Shown here: piece after piece, positions 35,749 through 44,244 of the stretch | Layout of the letters: each line of letters opens with the position of its first letter | Position numbering within the stretch: the first letter of the stretch is position 1 | DNA from: Planctomycetia bacterium | GTDB lineage: Bacteria > Planctomycetota > Planctomycetia > Pirellulales > JALHLM01 | DNA: 45,434 nucleotides | Direction of reading: 5' to 3' | Assembly (NCBI GenBank): GCA_034440135.1 | Contig: JAWXBP010000359.1 | Coordinates: 1-45,434 of the forward strand | Made by a program: the position numbers and the translations under genes | The notes under the pieces: model-generated | Seen by the model: only the letters and a program-made list of their open reading frames with translations | The model's database searches: none | Told to the model about the DNA's origin: nothing

Positions 35749-35896
35749 AACCGCGAAACACGCGAAATAACGCGAAAAAGGAACGGAAGGGAAGTTCGGA
35801 ATTAGTAACTCGACAATGTCCCGTAAGCTTGGTTGAAACAAATTCAACCATTGTCCTCTCTCTTCTCTTTCGCGCCCTTTCGCGTGTTTCGCGGTT
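35749..35896. repeat. Inverted repeat AACCGCGAAACACGCGAAA
   Basis: Perfect 19-nt arms (35749-35767 and 35878-35896) face each other across about 110 nt. Extra GCGAAA units lie just inside both arms. The sequence is upstream of the PDZ gene and not coding. It resembles the CTCCGTG repeats in layout but not in sequence. Confidence 0.88.
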
Positions 35897-35959
35897 AAAT
35901 CGGTTCGGCGTTCGGCGTGGTCAAAAAAGGACCGTGAGTACATTTCTGGGGCTCGTGCG

Positions 35960-36157
35960 ATAAAGTTGATGACCAGGCTCGTCGTCGTCGGATATCGCCA
36001 TCATCGATCCTGTGGGGCAGAATCGGTTTGTGGGGTGGATGACGAGCCTGGCCATTTTTTCGCAACGAGCCCGCTCTTGCGTGTAAATCGTTGGGCGGAA
36101 ACGTGGGGCCGACGGACCGTTCTGTAGCCGATAAACGGTCCGGCGGCCTCTTTTTTT
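35960..36157 (+). ncRNA. Candidate structured RNA with tandem terminator-like hairpins
   Basis: Within a 560-nt gap between two minus-strand genes, the plus strand carries two hairpins each ending in a T run. The first pairs CCAGGCTCGTC (35973-35983) with GACGAGCCTGG (36041-36051) across a 57-nt loop and is followed by six T. The second is the strong terminator at 36107-36157. No plus-strand ORF precedes them, so a short transcript is a plausible explanation. No promoter is clearly seen and no known RNA family is recognised. Confidence 0.35.
36107..36157 (+). terminator. Strong intrinsic terminator without an upstream plus-strand gene
   Basis: A 15-bp stem with one mismatch (36107-36121 with 36134-36148) ends in TC followed by seven T. 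Its orientation is plus, yet the nearest genes on both sides are on the minus strand. It could end a small RNA, or shield the PQQ gene 3' end from antisense transcription. Confidence 0.7.
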
Positions 36158-36198
36158 ATGCGCGCTGCGGGTCACCGCATGCAGTTGCCGGCGAGCGC

Positions 36199-37479
36199 TT
36201 ATTCGCCGAAGCAGTACAGCCAGCCGTCGGAGCGAATGTAGAACTTGCCGTCGACCGCGGCGGGGCTGGCGTTGAAGACGCCGCCATCGGTGAGATCATT
36301 CGTTGCGACCAATTCGAAGCGCGGCGCTGCTTTCACCACGAACACGCGCCCTTCGCGCGTGACATAGTACAAGTGCTCTCCCGCAAGCACTGGCGACCCA
36401 TAGACCATGCCGGCGCGGTTGATCCGTTGCTCGTATAGCAGTTCGCCGGTCGCGGCGCTCGCGCAACTCGCGATGCCGAGGTTATCGTGCATCCAATAGA
36501 GTTGATCGCCAAGCAGAATCGGCGACGGGACGTTGGAGCCTTTCTTCATTGCCCAAAGTCGATGCGAAGCGGTGACATCGCCGCGGCCGCCCGCACGCAC
36601 CGCCACCGAATAACCCGGCCGGCCGCCGATGCAATAGACGATGCCATCGCGCGCGACGGCGCTCGGCGCCATGTACCATGGAATGTCCGTGGCGCAGTGC
36701 CAGAGCTGCTCGCCGTTCGCCGGATCGAAGGCCAGGACTTGCTCGATGATCGGCACGACGATTTCAGTGTCGCCTTTGTCAGTCTTCACGAGCTGCGGCG
36801 TGTTCCACGCTTCGCGGACGCCTGCCGCGCGCCACGCAACCTCGCCCGACTTGCGATCGAGCGCATAGAGCGATTCACTCTCCACACTGGCGTTGATCAA
36901 CACGACATCCTGGTGCAACACCGGCGACGCGCCCGAGCCCCAGCCGTGCGTCTGGTCACCGACCTCCGCTTGCCAAAGTTGGTTGCCGTCGTGGTCGAAG
37001 GCGAAGACGCCGGATTTGCCGAAGAACACGTACACCCGATCTGCGTCGACCACGGGCGTACTCGACGCGTAGCCGTGCGATTCACGAATGCCTTCCTGTT
37101 CGGGCAGTCGCGTGGGTATGGTCTTATCCCACATCAAATGGCCGTCGCCTCGATCGAGGCACAAGACATGGCGTTCCAAGCGCTCGATGCTCCCCTCCGG
37201 TTCGCCAGCGACCGCGTAGCCGGTGTAGGAGGTGAGAAAAATGCGATCGCCGATCAGCACCGGGCTCGAGCCGCCGGCGCCGGGAAGTTTGGTCTTCCAG
37301 AGCAGGTTTTCTTGTGGGCCAAAGCGGATCGGCACAGGGCCGTTGGCGATGCCTTCGCCCTCAGGGCCGCGAAATTGCGTCCAATCATCAGCGAACAAAT
37401 GCGCTGATGACAACGCCGCCAGGCAAGCGACCAAGGCAATCCGCAGAATTGTGGCAATGCGGCAAGCTCGAACGAACAT
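36199..37479 (-). CDS. Exported PQQ-type beta-propeller protein
   Basis: A protein of about 426 residues from ATG 37479, which has GAGGAG 9 nt upstream. An upstream in-frame ATG at 37521 would add 14 residues before the signal peptide (CRIATILRIALVACLAALSSAHLFA). The mature protein starts DWTQFRGPEGEG, typical of planctomycete PQQ-binding-like repeats. Blades repeat the pattern L-W-x and S-P-V: LLWKTKLPGAGGSSPVLIGD, GNQLWQAEVG, GEQLWHCA. It likely forms a propeller in the periplasm. No quinoprotein dehydrogenase catalytic residues or BamB partners are seen, so PQQ binding and enzyme activity are uncertain. It may share a transcript with the membrane protein gene upstream. Confidence 0.88.
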   Translation of the reverse strand: MFVRACRIATILRIALVACLAALSSAHLFADDWTQFRGPEGEGIANGPVPIRFGPQENLLWKTKLPGAGGSSPVLIGDRIFLTSYTGYAVAGEPEGSIERLERHVLCLDRGDGHLMWDKTIPTRLPEQEGIRESHGYASSTPVVDADRVYVFFGKSGVFAFDHDGNQLWQAEVGDQTHGWGSGASPVLHQDVVLINASVESESLYALDRKSGEVAWRAAGVREAWNTPQLVKTDKGDTEIVVPIIEQVLAFDPANGEQLWHCATDIPWYMAPSAVARDGIVYCIGGRPGYSVAVRAGGRGDVTASHRLWAMKKGSNVPSPILLGDQLYWMHDNLGIASCASAATGELLYEQRINRAGMVYGSPVLAGEHLYYVTREGRVFVVKAAPRFELVATNDLTDGGVFNASPAAVDGKFYIRSDGWLYCFGE

Positions 37480-37521
37480 GAGGCAAGCTCCTCGTGCCGC
37501 CTCGGCCCAGCGACGGCGCAA

Positions 37522-38847
37522 CTACGCCGCCTGTTTGAGCGTGCGGCGATAGTTTTTGAATTTCAGCAGCCAACCATCGCCCAAGGTGGTCAGTGCAATG
37601 CGATCTTCCAGATTCGGACGGAAGACGGTCAGCAACAAGAGCGGCAAGTACCAGGCCATGAATAGCCCGCCGTCCTTGGCGACCCAGAATTGCGTGCCGA
37701 GCATCAACGCCGCGGAACAGCTCATCAACGTGCCGAGGTTCTTCGGCTGCGGCCAGAGCGCCATGCTCAGCGAGAGCACCGCGAAGATGGTCATCACGGT
37801 CAACCGAAACGCCGACCATTGAACGTCCCAAAAGCCCCCGACGTCGCGAGTCTGAAAATCGGTCCAGCCGAACATCGTACGAAGCTGCGACAAGAAGGAA
37901 TCGAAGTCGCTGGAGATCCAAGCCAGGCTGCCCACCAGGAGGGCGATCATCGCCAGCGCGCCGCCGCCAAAGCGCCAGAAACCGCGCTGCCAATAAAATC
38001 CCAGCCAGAGTGGCAACAGGAACAATGGGTAGTAAATCGCGCCCGCCGCGAGCCCCATCAAGATGCCGGCGATCGCGGGCCGCCGGTAGCAAAGCAACGC
38101 CCAGACCATCAGCGCCGCGGGCAACACGTGGTCGACGCGGCCGGTCATCTGCGCGCTATACGGCAACACGAGATACACGGTCGCGGCAGCTACGCCGGTG
38201 CGAATGTTGTCGAAATGCCGGCGCCCCACGAGCACCATGCCAATCACGACTGCGAGGTGCGAAAAAATCGCCATCGTGCGCGCCGTGGCAATGGAAAGCA
38301 TGTCGAGCTGTTGCGTTTCGGGAACTTCCAGCGGCTCGATGATCGCGCGGCTCGGCATGCTGGGCAGCAAGTGCAGCAGCGGATAGCCGGGGCCAGGCGC
38401 GGCGAGTTGCGGATCATGCGTACCGGCGACCTCGTGGTCGAGCATTTTTTCCAGCCGGGGCGGACCGTCGAGATCGTTCACCGTCAATTTCTCCGTGACG
38501 ACGTTCGTCATCAAGAAGATCAACAGCGAGACGCCCATGAACGTCAACCCGCCGGTCGACAAATTCGGTTCCAGCAGCGGCCGCCGCACCATTTGAGGAT
38601 CGATCAGCAGCCGCACCAGGAAGAATCCGCCGGTAACGAACAGCAGCAGGAATCCCAACTGCGAAAGCGTGGGATCGCTGCGTTGCGCGAGCAACAGGCC
38701 GGGGCCGAACGAAATCAGGCCGACCAGATCCAGGTTCCGGACGCTCCAAAAGCGACCAAACTTAAAAAACACCGTGATCATGATCAGCGAGGATAAATAG
38801 ACCCACGTCGTGGGATGCATCTCCCAACCAGTGAGAATCTCGCGCAT
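37522..38847 (-). CDS. Multi-pass membrane protein, possible GT87/DUF2029-like
   Basis: A protein of about 441 residues with roughly nine to ten transmembrane segments. I chose ATG 38847, which has AAAGGA about 8 nt upstream and begins MREILTGWEMHPTTWVYL. The longer frame starting at 38991 adds a low-complexity, Cys-rich segment unlikely to be translated. The sequence has features of polyprenyl-dependent glycosyltransferases (alternating hydrophobic blocks; TGRVDHVLPAALMVWALL, AIYYPLFLLPLWLG and AWYLPLLLL), but no catalytic Asp motif is certain. It lies 42 nt upstream of the PQQ gene on the same strand. Function not assigned. Confidence 0.75.
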   Translation of the reverse strand: MREILTGWEMHPTTWVYLSSLIMITVFFKFGRFWSVRNLDLVGLISFGPGLLLAQRSDPTLSQLGFLLLFVTGGFFLVRLLIDPQMVRRPLLEPNLSTGGLTFMGVSLLIFLMTNVVTEKLTVNDLDGPPRLEKMLDHEVAGTHDPQLAAPGPGYPLLHLLPSMPSRAIIEPLEVPETQQLDMLSIATARTMAIFSHLAVVIGMVLVGRRHFDNIRTGVAAATVYLVLPYSAQMTGRVDHVLPAALMVWALLCYRRPAIAGILMGLAAGAIYYPLFLLPLWLGFYWQRGFWRFGGGALAMIALLVGSLAWISSDFDSFLSQLRTMFGWTDFQTRDVGGFWDVQWSAFRLTVMTIFAVLSLSMALWPQPKNLGTLMSCSAALMLGTQFWVAKDGGLFMAWYLPLLLLTVFRPNLEDRIALTTLGDGWLLKFKNYRRTLKQAA

Positions 38848-39156
38848 CAGTAGATCCTTTGTGTCAGCCGCGCCCGCCTTGCGCCGCCGTACGCTGGTCG
38901 CGTTGGCCCCTGGGGCCATGCATCCGCCCCCCGCGTGGCGGCCTAGCGCAAACGTAAAGAATACGCGCAGGCAGCGAAAATACAAGCACATCTCGAATCG
39001 TGCGCCGCCGCCTCGCAGACGCTAAATCGCATCCTCTACAAAGTTTACGACGAGCAGGCCCAGAAGCAAACGGCCAGCCCAATTGTAGGCATTTGCCGTG
39101 TCAGAACGTCAAGAAAACGCCCGGGCGGCGCTCATAAGGCATTCATTGACATGCAC
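38848..39156. other. Intergenic region, no recognised gene
   Basis: These 309 nt lie between two minus-strand genes. Frames extending the membrane protein upstream have atypical composition. A GC-rich stretch near 38900-39000 has no stable hairpin I can see, and no gene is recognised. Confidence 0.45.
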
Positions 39157-39507
39157 TTATGACGATGCATCGACATCGGAACGGCGGGCCGGGATGGCAC
39201 CAAACGCGACGACCGTCGCCCAGGCCAGGACCAGACCAAGTCCGAGCAACGACGGGAGCGCCGGTTCCGCGGTCCGTGCGAAGCACGCCGCCGCGGCCGG
39301 GCCGGCCGCTAGAGTGACGCTGACGCGGAACCATTTCGGGGCGTCGCGCGCCACGAAAAAGGCGGTCACTGTGAGCGCGCCGACAAAGGCCACGAAGGCC
39401 AACGGCGCGATGCGCCGCCCAACGGCATCGGGCGGCAGCGCGCCGACGGCCCACCACGTGGCCAAGTAGATCGCTACTGCCGCCGCTAACGAGAGATGTC
39501 GAATCAC
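39157..39507 (-). CDS. Small membrane protein downstream of lpxA
   Basis: A 116-residue protein with about four transmembrane segments (LSLAAAVAIYLATWWAVGA, APLAFVAFVGALTVTAFFVA, FRVSVTLAAGPAAAACF and SLLGLGLVLAWATVVAFG). The GTG start lies 2 nt after the lpxA stop, so it is co-translated with lpxA. I recognise no family. Context suggests a role at the inner membrane, perhaps in envelope biogenesis, but that is inference from linkage alone. Confidence 0.6.
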   Translation of the reverse strand: MIRHLSLAAAVAIYLATWWAVGALPPDAVGRRIAPLAFVAFVGALTVTAFFVARDAPKWFRVSVTLAAGPAAAACFARTAEPALPSLLGLGLVLAWATVVAFGAIPARRSDVDASS

Positions 39508-39509
39508 CG

Positions 39510-40361
39510 TTAGCCAGCCGCAGCGCGGCGCTGCTGTTCGTCCTCATTGAAATCGTGACGAATCCGGATCGTCGCGTTCGGCGGCATCCGTCGTTCCGGC
39601 GTGAAGCCGCGCTTCCCGGTGGCGAAGAACTCGCAGAACGCCGCCGCGGCGCCGGAGTTGAACTCACGGTTCAACTCTGCCATGGCGTTGTTCCAGGTCA
39701 GGCCGCTGCGATAAATCAGCCGGTAGGCTGCTTTCAGTTGCAGGACGTCGGCGGTGGTGAAGCCGCCGCGCCGTAAACCAACTTGATTCAGCCCGACAAT
39801 CAACGAACTGGTGCCGTCGATGGTGACGTAAGGCGGCACATCCTTCACGATATGCGCTTGCCCGCCGACCATCGCGTTGCGGCCGATCCGGCAGAACTGA
39901 TGGACGCCGACGGCCCCGGAAACGTAGGCGCGGTCCGCGACTTCCACATGGCCGGCCAACATTGTGTTGTTGGCGACAATCACATTGTTGCCCACCACGC
40001 AATCGTGCGCGACATGGACGTTTACCATGAACAGGTTTTGGTCCCCAATCACCGTGGGGTGTTCCGGCGTCATGCCGCGATGGACCGTGACGTTTTCACG
40101 GAAGGTGTTCCGCGCGCCGATCACCACGTCGCCGAGCGTCTCCGGCATCTTCAAATGCTGCGGCAGGCCGCCGAGGACGGCGCCTTCGAAGACCTCGTTG
40201 TTCGGCCCGAGCCGTGTGCCGGTTTTGATCACCGCCCGGCTGCCGATCTTGCATCCCTCGGCGATTTTCGCCCCGGCTTCGATCACCGCGAAGGGACCGA
40301 TTTCTACGTCCATTGCCAGGTCAGCCTGAGGGCTTACGACGGCCAGGGGATGAATCTTCAC
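39510..40361 (-). CDS. lpxA: Acyl-ACP--UDP-N-acetylglucosamine O-acyltransferase
   Basis: A 283-residue left-handed beta-helix enzyme that catalyses the first step of lipid A synthesis, moving a 3-hydroxyacyl chain from ACP to UDP-GlcNAc. Hexapeptide repeats fill residues 1-190. The catalytic His is H119 in VNVHVAHDC, matching E. coli His125, with H116 matching His122. The C-terminal helical segment (FTTADVLQLKAAYRLIYRSG) is the family's usual end. It is longer than the E. coli protein by about 20 residues, mostly a charged tail. The GTG start has GAGG upstream. It stands apart from lpxB/fabZ, at least within this window. It supports lipid A production. Confidence 0.93.
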   Translation of the reverse strand: MKIHPLAVVSPQADLAMDVEIGPFAVIEAGAKIAEGCKIGSRAVIKTGTRLGPNNEVFEGAVLGGLPQHLKMPETLGDVVIGARNTFRENVTVHRGMTPEHPTVIGDQNLFMVNVHVAHDCVVGNNVIVANNTMLAGHVEVADRAYVSGAVGVHQFCRIGRNAMVGGQAHIVKDVPPYVTIDGTSSLIVGLNQVGLRRGGFTTADVLQLKAAYRLIYRSGLTWNNAMAELNREFNSGAAAAFCEFFATGKRGFTPERRMPPNATIRIRHDFNEDEQQRRAAAG

Positions 40362-40594
40362 AGCAGGTGTCCTCGTCCTGGGGCCCTTGATGACGCTCCG
40401 ACGCTTCCGTCGAAAGGTATCGGCCTTGCCGAATGTGACACTAGAGTTGGATTGACCGGTGCTGCCGACTTTACCAGGTTTGCCGAAGTTGCCGCCGTGG
40501 TTCGCATCTCGGCCCCCTGCGCGTCACGCCGCCCAGCGGTAGAATGTGCCGAAATCCCCCGGAACACCGCCACTCTCCCGAAAGCGCCCGCGTT

Positions 40595-40930
40595 ATGCCA
40601 ACCAGTCACGAGCTCTATGACGAGGCCGATCGCCTCAAGGATCAAGGCAAACTCGATGAAGCCGCGGCGAAGATGCTGGAAATCACCGTTCAAGACCCGC
40701 CGTTCGCGTTGGCACATGCGGCGCTCGCGGTGATTCTCGGCCGCCTGGGACGCCACGAGGATGCGATCGAGCATGGCCGCAAGGTTTGCGAACTGCAGCC
40801 CGACGACGCCTTCAGCTACACGGCGCTCAGCGTCACGTACCAGCGCGCCTACGCCGGCACCGGCAACATGACGTATATCCGCGACGCCGAAGATGCGATG
40901 GCCAAGTCGCGCACGGTGCAGGGACACTGA
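40595..40930 (+). CDS. Small TPR-repeat protein
   Basis: A 111-residue protein with about two tetratricopeptide units (ELYDEADRLKDQGKLDEAAA, AHAALAVILGRLGRHEDAIE) and a partial third (AFSYTALSVTYQRAY). There is no signal peptide. The ATG at 40595 is chosen over earlier starts whose added residues are not TPR-like. It lies 10 nt upstream of the PfkB-family kinase and is divergent from lpxA across 233 nt, where both promoters should be. It probably mediates protein contacts. Target unknown. Confidence 0.82.
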   Translation: MPTSHELYDEADRLKDQGKLDEAAAKMLEITVQDPPFALAHAALAVILGRLGRHEDAIEHGRKVCELQPDDAFSYTALSVTYQRAYAGTGNMTYIRDAEDAMAKSRTVQGH

Positions 40931-40940
40931 AAGCAACGCC

Positions 40941-42002
40941 ATGATCGCGCTGGAACGACTCGCCGAATTGGTGGCCGCGTTTCCCCGGCTCACCATTGGG
41001 TTAGTCGGGGACTTGTTCCTCGATCGCTACTTGCACCTGGAGCCCGGTTGGCACGAGCTATCGATCGAGACCGGACTCGAGGCCTATCAAATCACCTCGG
41101 TGCGCAACAGCCCCGGAGCGCTCGGTACGGTGATGAATAACCTGGCGGCGCTCGGCGTTGGGCGCCTCGTGCCCACGACCGTCGTCGGAGACGACGGCGC
41201 CAGCTACGACCTGCTGAAAGAGCTGAACAAGCTGCCGGTGGAAGTCTCGCACATCGTGCGCGACGCGGAGCGGCTCACGCCGACCTACACCAAACCGTTG
41301 CGGCGCGACGAACAAGGAACGTGGCGCGAGTTGAATCGCCTCGATCTGCGCAACAACCGTCCGCTGTCGCCGGCGAGTGAAGAGCGATTACTGGCCGAAT
41401 TGGAACAAGTGTTCCGCACGACCGACGGTTTGATCGTACTCGATCAAGTCAACGAAGAAGGTTGGGGCGTGATCAACCCGCGCGTGCGCGAGCGATTGAA
41501 GGAACTGGCCGCGCGGCACCCGGACAAATTGATGTTCATCGACAGCCGTCGGCACATCGATCGCTTCACCGCCGGCGTGTTGAAGCCCAATCGCGTGGAA
41601 TGCCTGCACGCGATGGGCCTGCCGACGCCGGCCGAGGGCGCACCAATTCCGCGCGCGATCCTGGACGACGCGGCGCGCGGACTCGCGCAGCGGACCGGGC
41701 GACCGTTGTTCTGCACGATGAGCGAGGAAGGCATCCTCGTCGTGCGCCCGGACGGCGAAGCGATGCGCGTGCCGTCGTTCCCCGTTTCCGGACCGATTGA
41801 TATTGTCGGCGCAGGGGACAGTGCCACAGCCGGCATCGTGGCTTCGCTGCTTTCCGGCGCAACGCCGGTGGAAGCCGCGGCCGTGGGAAATCTGGTCGCT
41901 TCGATTACCATTCAACAGCTCGGCGCCACTGGCACGGCGACGCCGGAGCAGCTCTTGGCGCGCGGGGCGGAAGCCACGCGTCTCACGGCGCCGGCACAAT
42001 GA
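40941..42002 (+). CDS. PfkB-family sugar kinase (HldE/RfaE-like kinase domain)
   Basis: A 353-residue ribokinase/PfkB-fold kinase. The anion-hole/catalytic loop is DIVGAGDSATAG with D293 as base, and ADP-binding KPNRVEC is at 215-221. The N-terminal LVGDLFLDRYLHLEP and VRNSPGALGTVMNNLAALG segments are close to the RfaE/HldE kinase half (heptose 7-phosphate kinase) in layout. The nucleotidyltransferase half of HldE is absent. A role in ADP-heptose or other sugar supply for LPS is attractive, given divergent lpxA, but other PfkB sugars are possible. It forms an operon with the TPR gene (10 nt) and the CPBP-like gene (14 nt). Confidence 0.85.
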   Translation: MIALERLAELVAAFPRLTIGLVGDLFLDRYLHLEPGWHELSIETGLEAYQITSVRNSPGALGTVMNNLAALGVGRLVPTTVVGDDGASYDLLKELNKLPVEVSHIVRDAERLTPTYTKPLRRDEQGTWRELNRLDLRNNRPLSPASEERLLAELEQVFRTTDGLIVLDQVNEEGWGVINPRVRERLKELAARHPDKLMFIDSRRHIDRFTAGVLKPNRVECLHAMGLPTPAEGAPIPRAILDDAARGLAQRTGRPLFCTMSEEGILVVRPDGEAMRVPSFPVSGPIDIVGAGDSATAGIVASLLSGATPVEAAAVGNLVASITIQQLGATGTATPEQLLARGAEATRLTAPAQ

Positions 42003-42016
42003 GTTGAAAGCCGACC

Positions 42017-42949
42017 ATGGACCATGCCGCCTACGACCTGCGCGACGCTCAGCAGCGTTGTTTCAGTTTCGTCGGCTTCGCGTTCCTGTTGAGCTGGACC
42101 GTTTGGGCCGGACTCTGGGCGCCGGGCGTGCATCGCCTGCCGGTTGTGCCCACGGCGATCATGATCGTCGGCCTTTGGGGCCCGGCACTGGCGACGAAAC
42201 TGACGCACCTGCTGTTTCGTTCACGGCGCGCTGACGAGACGATGGAACCGGAGCCAGAACCAGCACCGCCGCGCGCTTATTGCTTGGCGATTCTGATCAC
42301 GGTGGCGTGCTGCACGGCAGCGCTCGGATGGTCGTACGTCATGGGAGGCTGCCAAATGGTCTGGAGTTGGCAGCCGACGGGCGAGTCACTGCTGTTCATC
42401 GGCGGTACAAATTATCTGCCGATCGAGTTTTACGATGTCTTGAACTACATCGGGTTGGCGGTCCAAACAATCGTCGCGGAACTGTTCTTCGCGTTCGCGG
42501 CCATGCTAATGGTCGCCGCTTCTGAGATTGGTTTCCGTGGATTGCTGCTGCCGACCGTGGTCCGCTTGGGCTTTCGCCCGTGGCTGGCGGCCGTGATGGT
42601 CGGAGCAATCTGGGGGATTTGGCTCTTCCCGCTCGCGTGGCGTGGCAACCTGACCGGGTTCTATCCGGGAGAACCCGTGCGCGGCATGGTCGTCTTGCTG
42701 GCCGCCGCGACCGCCTGGGGTGCGTTGCTGGGCTGGGTTTATTTGCGTTACTTGCGGCTTGGTCCAACCATCGCGGCCGCCACGTTCGTGGCCTGGTGGA
42801 CGTGGTCGTTGCCAAGTTTTAGCACGGCCTACGATCCCCTCCGATACGCCGATCCCCGCAGCTTCTCGTGCGCGGCAATCGTGGCCACCATAGCGGCGGT
42901 GTTCTGGTATTTCGCACCGCCGACGCCGGTGCGCCCGGCGGCCGATTGA
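42017..42949 (+). CDS. CPBP-like membrane protein, catalytic residues lost
   Basis: A 310-residue protein with about eight transmembrane segments in the CPBP (CAAX protease/bacteriocin-processing, Abi) fold. The first motif, normally EExxxR, reads SEIGFR (S169, E170, R174), so the first Glu is gone. The second motif, normally ending in His (WGLWH), reads WGIWLF, with Leu at 203. The third His motif also looks absent (AAATFVAWW). It is thus likely a non-proteolytic family member, or one with altered chemistry. It is co-directional with the kinase and with the HEAT protein downstream. Frameshift is not indicated since the frame is intact. Confidence 0.82.
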   Translation: MDHAAYDLRDAQQRCFSFVGFAFLLSWTVWAGLWAPGVHRLPVVPTAIMIVGLWGPALATKLTHLLFRSRRADETMEPEPEPAPPRAYCLAILITVACCTAALGWSYVMGGCQMVWSWQPTGESLLFIGGTNYLPIEFYDVLNYIGLAVQTIVAELFFAFAAMLMVAASEIGFRGLLLPTVVRLGFRPWLAAVMVGAIWGIWLFPLAWRGNLTGFYPGEPVRGMVVLLAAATAWGALLGWVYLRYLRLGPTIAAATFVAWWTWSLPSFSTAYDPLRYADPRSFSCAAIVATIAAVFWYFAPPTPVRPAAD

Positions 42950-43020
42950 TCTTGAGCCGCCCTGGCGCAATGGGGAGAATTCCGCCTCGCTGCGGGGGCG
43001 GCACTCAGGTTCATGCGGTC

Positions 43021-44232
43021 ATGCGATTCTCACAGTACATGCGCTATCGCCCAGGCTGGCGCGCGATGACTTCCGCCGCGACGGTTTCCGGGATCGCCGT
43101 CGGCGGCTGGTATTTGTGGACCAGCCCGCACGTCATGGATCGTTGGGTCCATTCCCAAATCGTCGGCCTGCCCGACGACGAGTTGGCGCCCTGGATGTCC
43201 GGGCTGCTCGCGCGCGACGGCACGGCCGGCATCGCGCTCGTGGTGGATGATTTAACGTCGATCCGTCAGCCCGTGCGCCGCGCTGCGAATCAGGCGCTGC
43301 GCAATGAAATCGACCGCTGGTCGACGGCCAACACGAACACCGCACCCTTACGCGCGGTTGCGATGGCCGAAGCAATTCGCAACTTACCGGACGCGACCAG
43401 GCACAGCGCCGGCGCTGAATTGGCCGCGCGAATCAAATTTTGGGCGGACCGTGCCGATTGCCCCGCCGCGACGCGCGGACGCATCGCTCTGGCGTTGAAA
43501 GAGGTTGCGCCGCCGCCGGTTGTTCGCGATGTTGCGGTCGTGCGAGCGATCAAAGACGTGTCTTCGGTAGTCGTCCAATCGAATCAAACGCCCGCGACAC
43601 AATCGCCTATCGAAGCTTCGACGAAGTTTCCGATGTCTTTGCCAGACGCAGTTGCCCTGGCGCCGCAAGCGGTCGGCAAACAATCGGGCGTCAGCGCTCC
43701 GCGTTTGCTCGTGCCACAAGGCGAACGTGCGGTGCTCGATGCTGACCACGATGCTGATTGGGATCTCTCGCCCCGGCCAGATGAAGCGCAAGCTGAACAG
43801 ACAGCGCCCAGCGTGAATGTGCCGTTAGCGCCTTGGCCAGCTTCCGACGCAGATCGCTCCGAAAACCGAAAAGCCTCCACGCGAGAATTAATCGTCGCGC
43901 TGCATGGCGAGCGTCCTGAAGAAATTGCCGCGGAACTGCGAGCGCGCGGCTTCGACGACGAGGCCATCGAACTGGCCACGCATTTGAGCGCCCGAGATCG
44001 CAAGGAACGTCTGCAATGGACGTCGTCGTTGCCGCGGATCAGCAACATCGACGCCAAGGCGTGGCTGACCTGGATGACGGAAGACCCGGACCCCGAAGTT
44101 CGCCGCACCGCGGTGACGCTGTTGGGCACGTCGATCGATGAAGCGACGTTGTCGCTGTTCCGAAAGCTCGCCGCCCGCGATCCGGATCAATCGGTGCGCC
44201 GCCTGGCGGCCGAGTTGGTGCGGCGGCAGTAG
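43021..44232 (+). CDS. HEAT-repeat protein with N-terminal membrane anchor, hypothetical
   Basis: A protein of about 403 residues from ATG 43021. The frame is open back to 42868 and overlaps the CPBP-like gene, but that extension has no conserved feature. A hydrophobic segment (AATVSGIAVGGWYLW) lies near the N terminus, likely a membrane anchor. Residues 50-160 contain HEAT-like helices (GIALVVDDLTSIRQPVRRAA). A Pro/Ala-rich linker follows, then a C-terminal HEAT pair (DPDPEVRRTAVTLLGTS and DPDQSVRRLAAELVRRQ). Helical repeat scaffolds of this type are common in planctomycetes. The function is unknown. Confidence 0.75.
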   Translation: MRFSQYMRYRPGWRAMTSAATVSGIAVGGWYLWTSPHVMDRWVHSQIVGLPDDELAPWMSGLLARDGTAGIALVVDDLTSIRQPVRRAANQALRNEIDRWSTANTNTAPLRAVAMAEAIRNLPDATRHSAGAELAARIKFWADRADCPAATRGRIALALKEVAPPPVVRDVAVVRAIKDVSSVVVQSNQTPATQSPIEASTKFPMSLPDAVALAPQAVGKQSGVSAPRLLVPQGERAVLDADHDADWDLSPRPDEAQAEQTAPSVNVPLAPWPASDADRSENRKASTRELIVALHGERPEEIAAELRARGFDDEAIELATHLSARDRKERLQWTSSLPRISNIDAKAWLTWMTEDPDPEVRRTAVTLLGTSIDEATLSLFRKLAARDPDQSVRRLAAELVRRQ

Positions 44233-44244
44233 CGGCAACAGTAT

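Noticed and set aside
35921-36175. Possible 84-codon minus-strand protein in the PDZ-PQQ gap
   Set aside because: It spans the hairpins of the candidate RNA, has no ribosome-binding site and no family resemblance.
37690-38796. 368-codon frame antisense to the membrane protein
   Set aside because: It is highly charged (Arg/Gln/His-rich), as expected from the reverse of hydrophobic codons, and has no recognisable family.
42868-43020. N-terminal extension of the HEAT protein overlapping the CPBP-like gene
   Set aside because: The extension is an out-of-frame reading of the CPBP 3' end, and the hydrophobic anchor begins just after ATG 43021.
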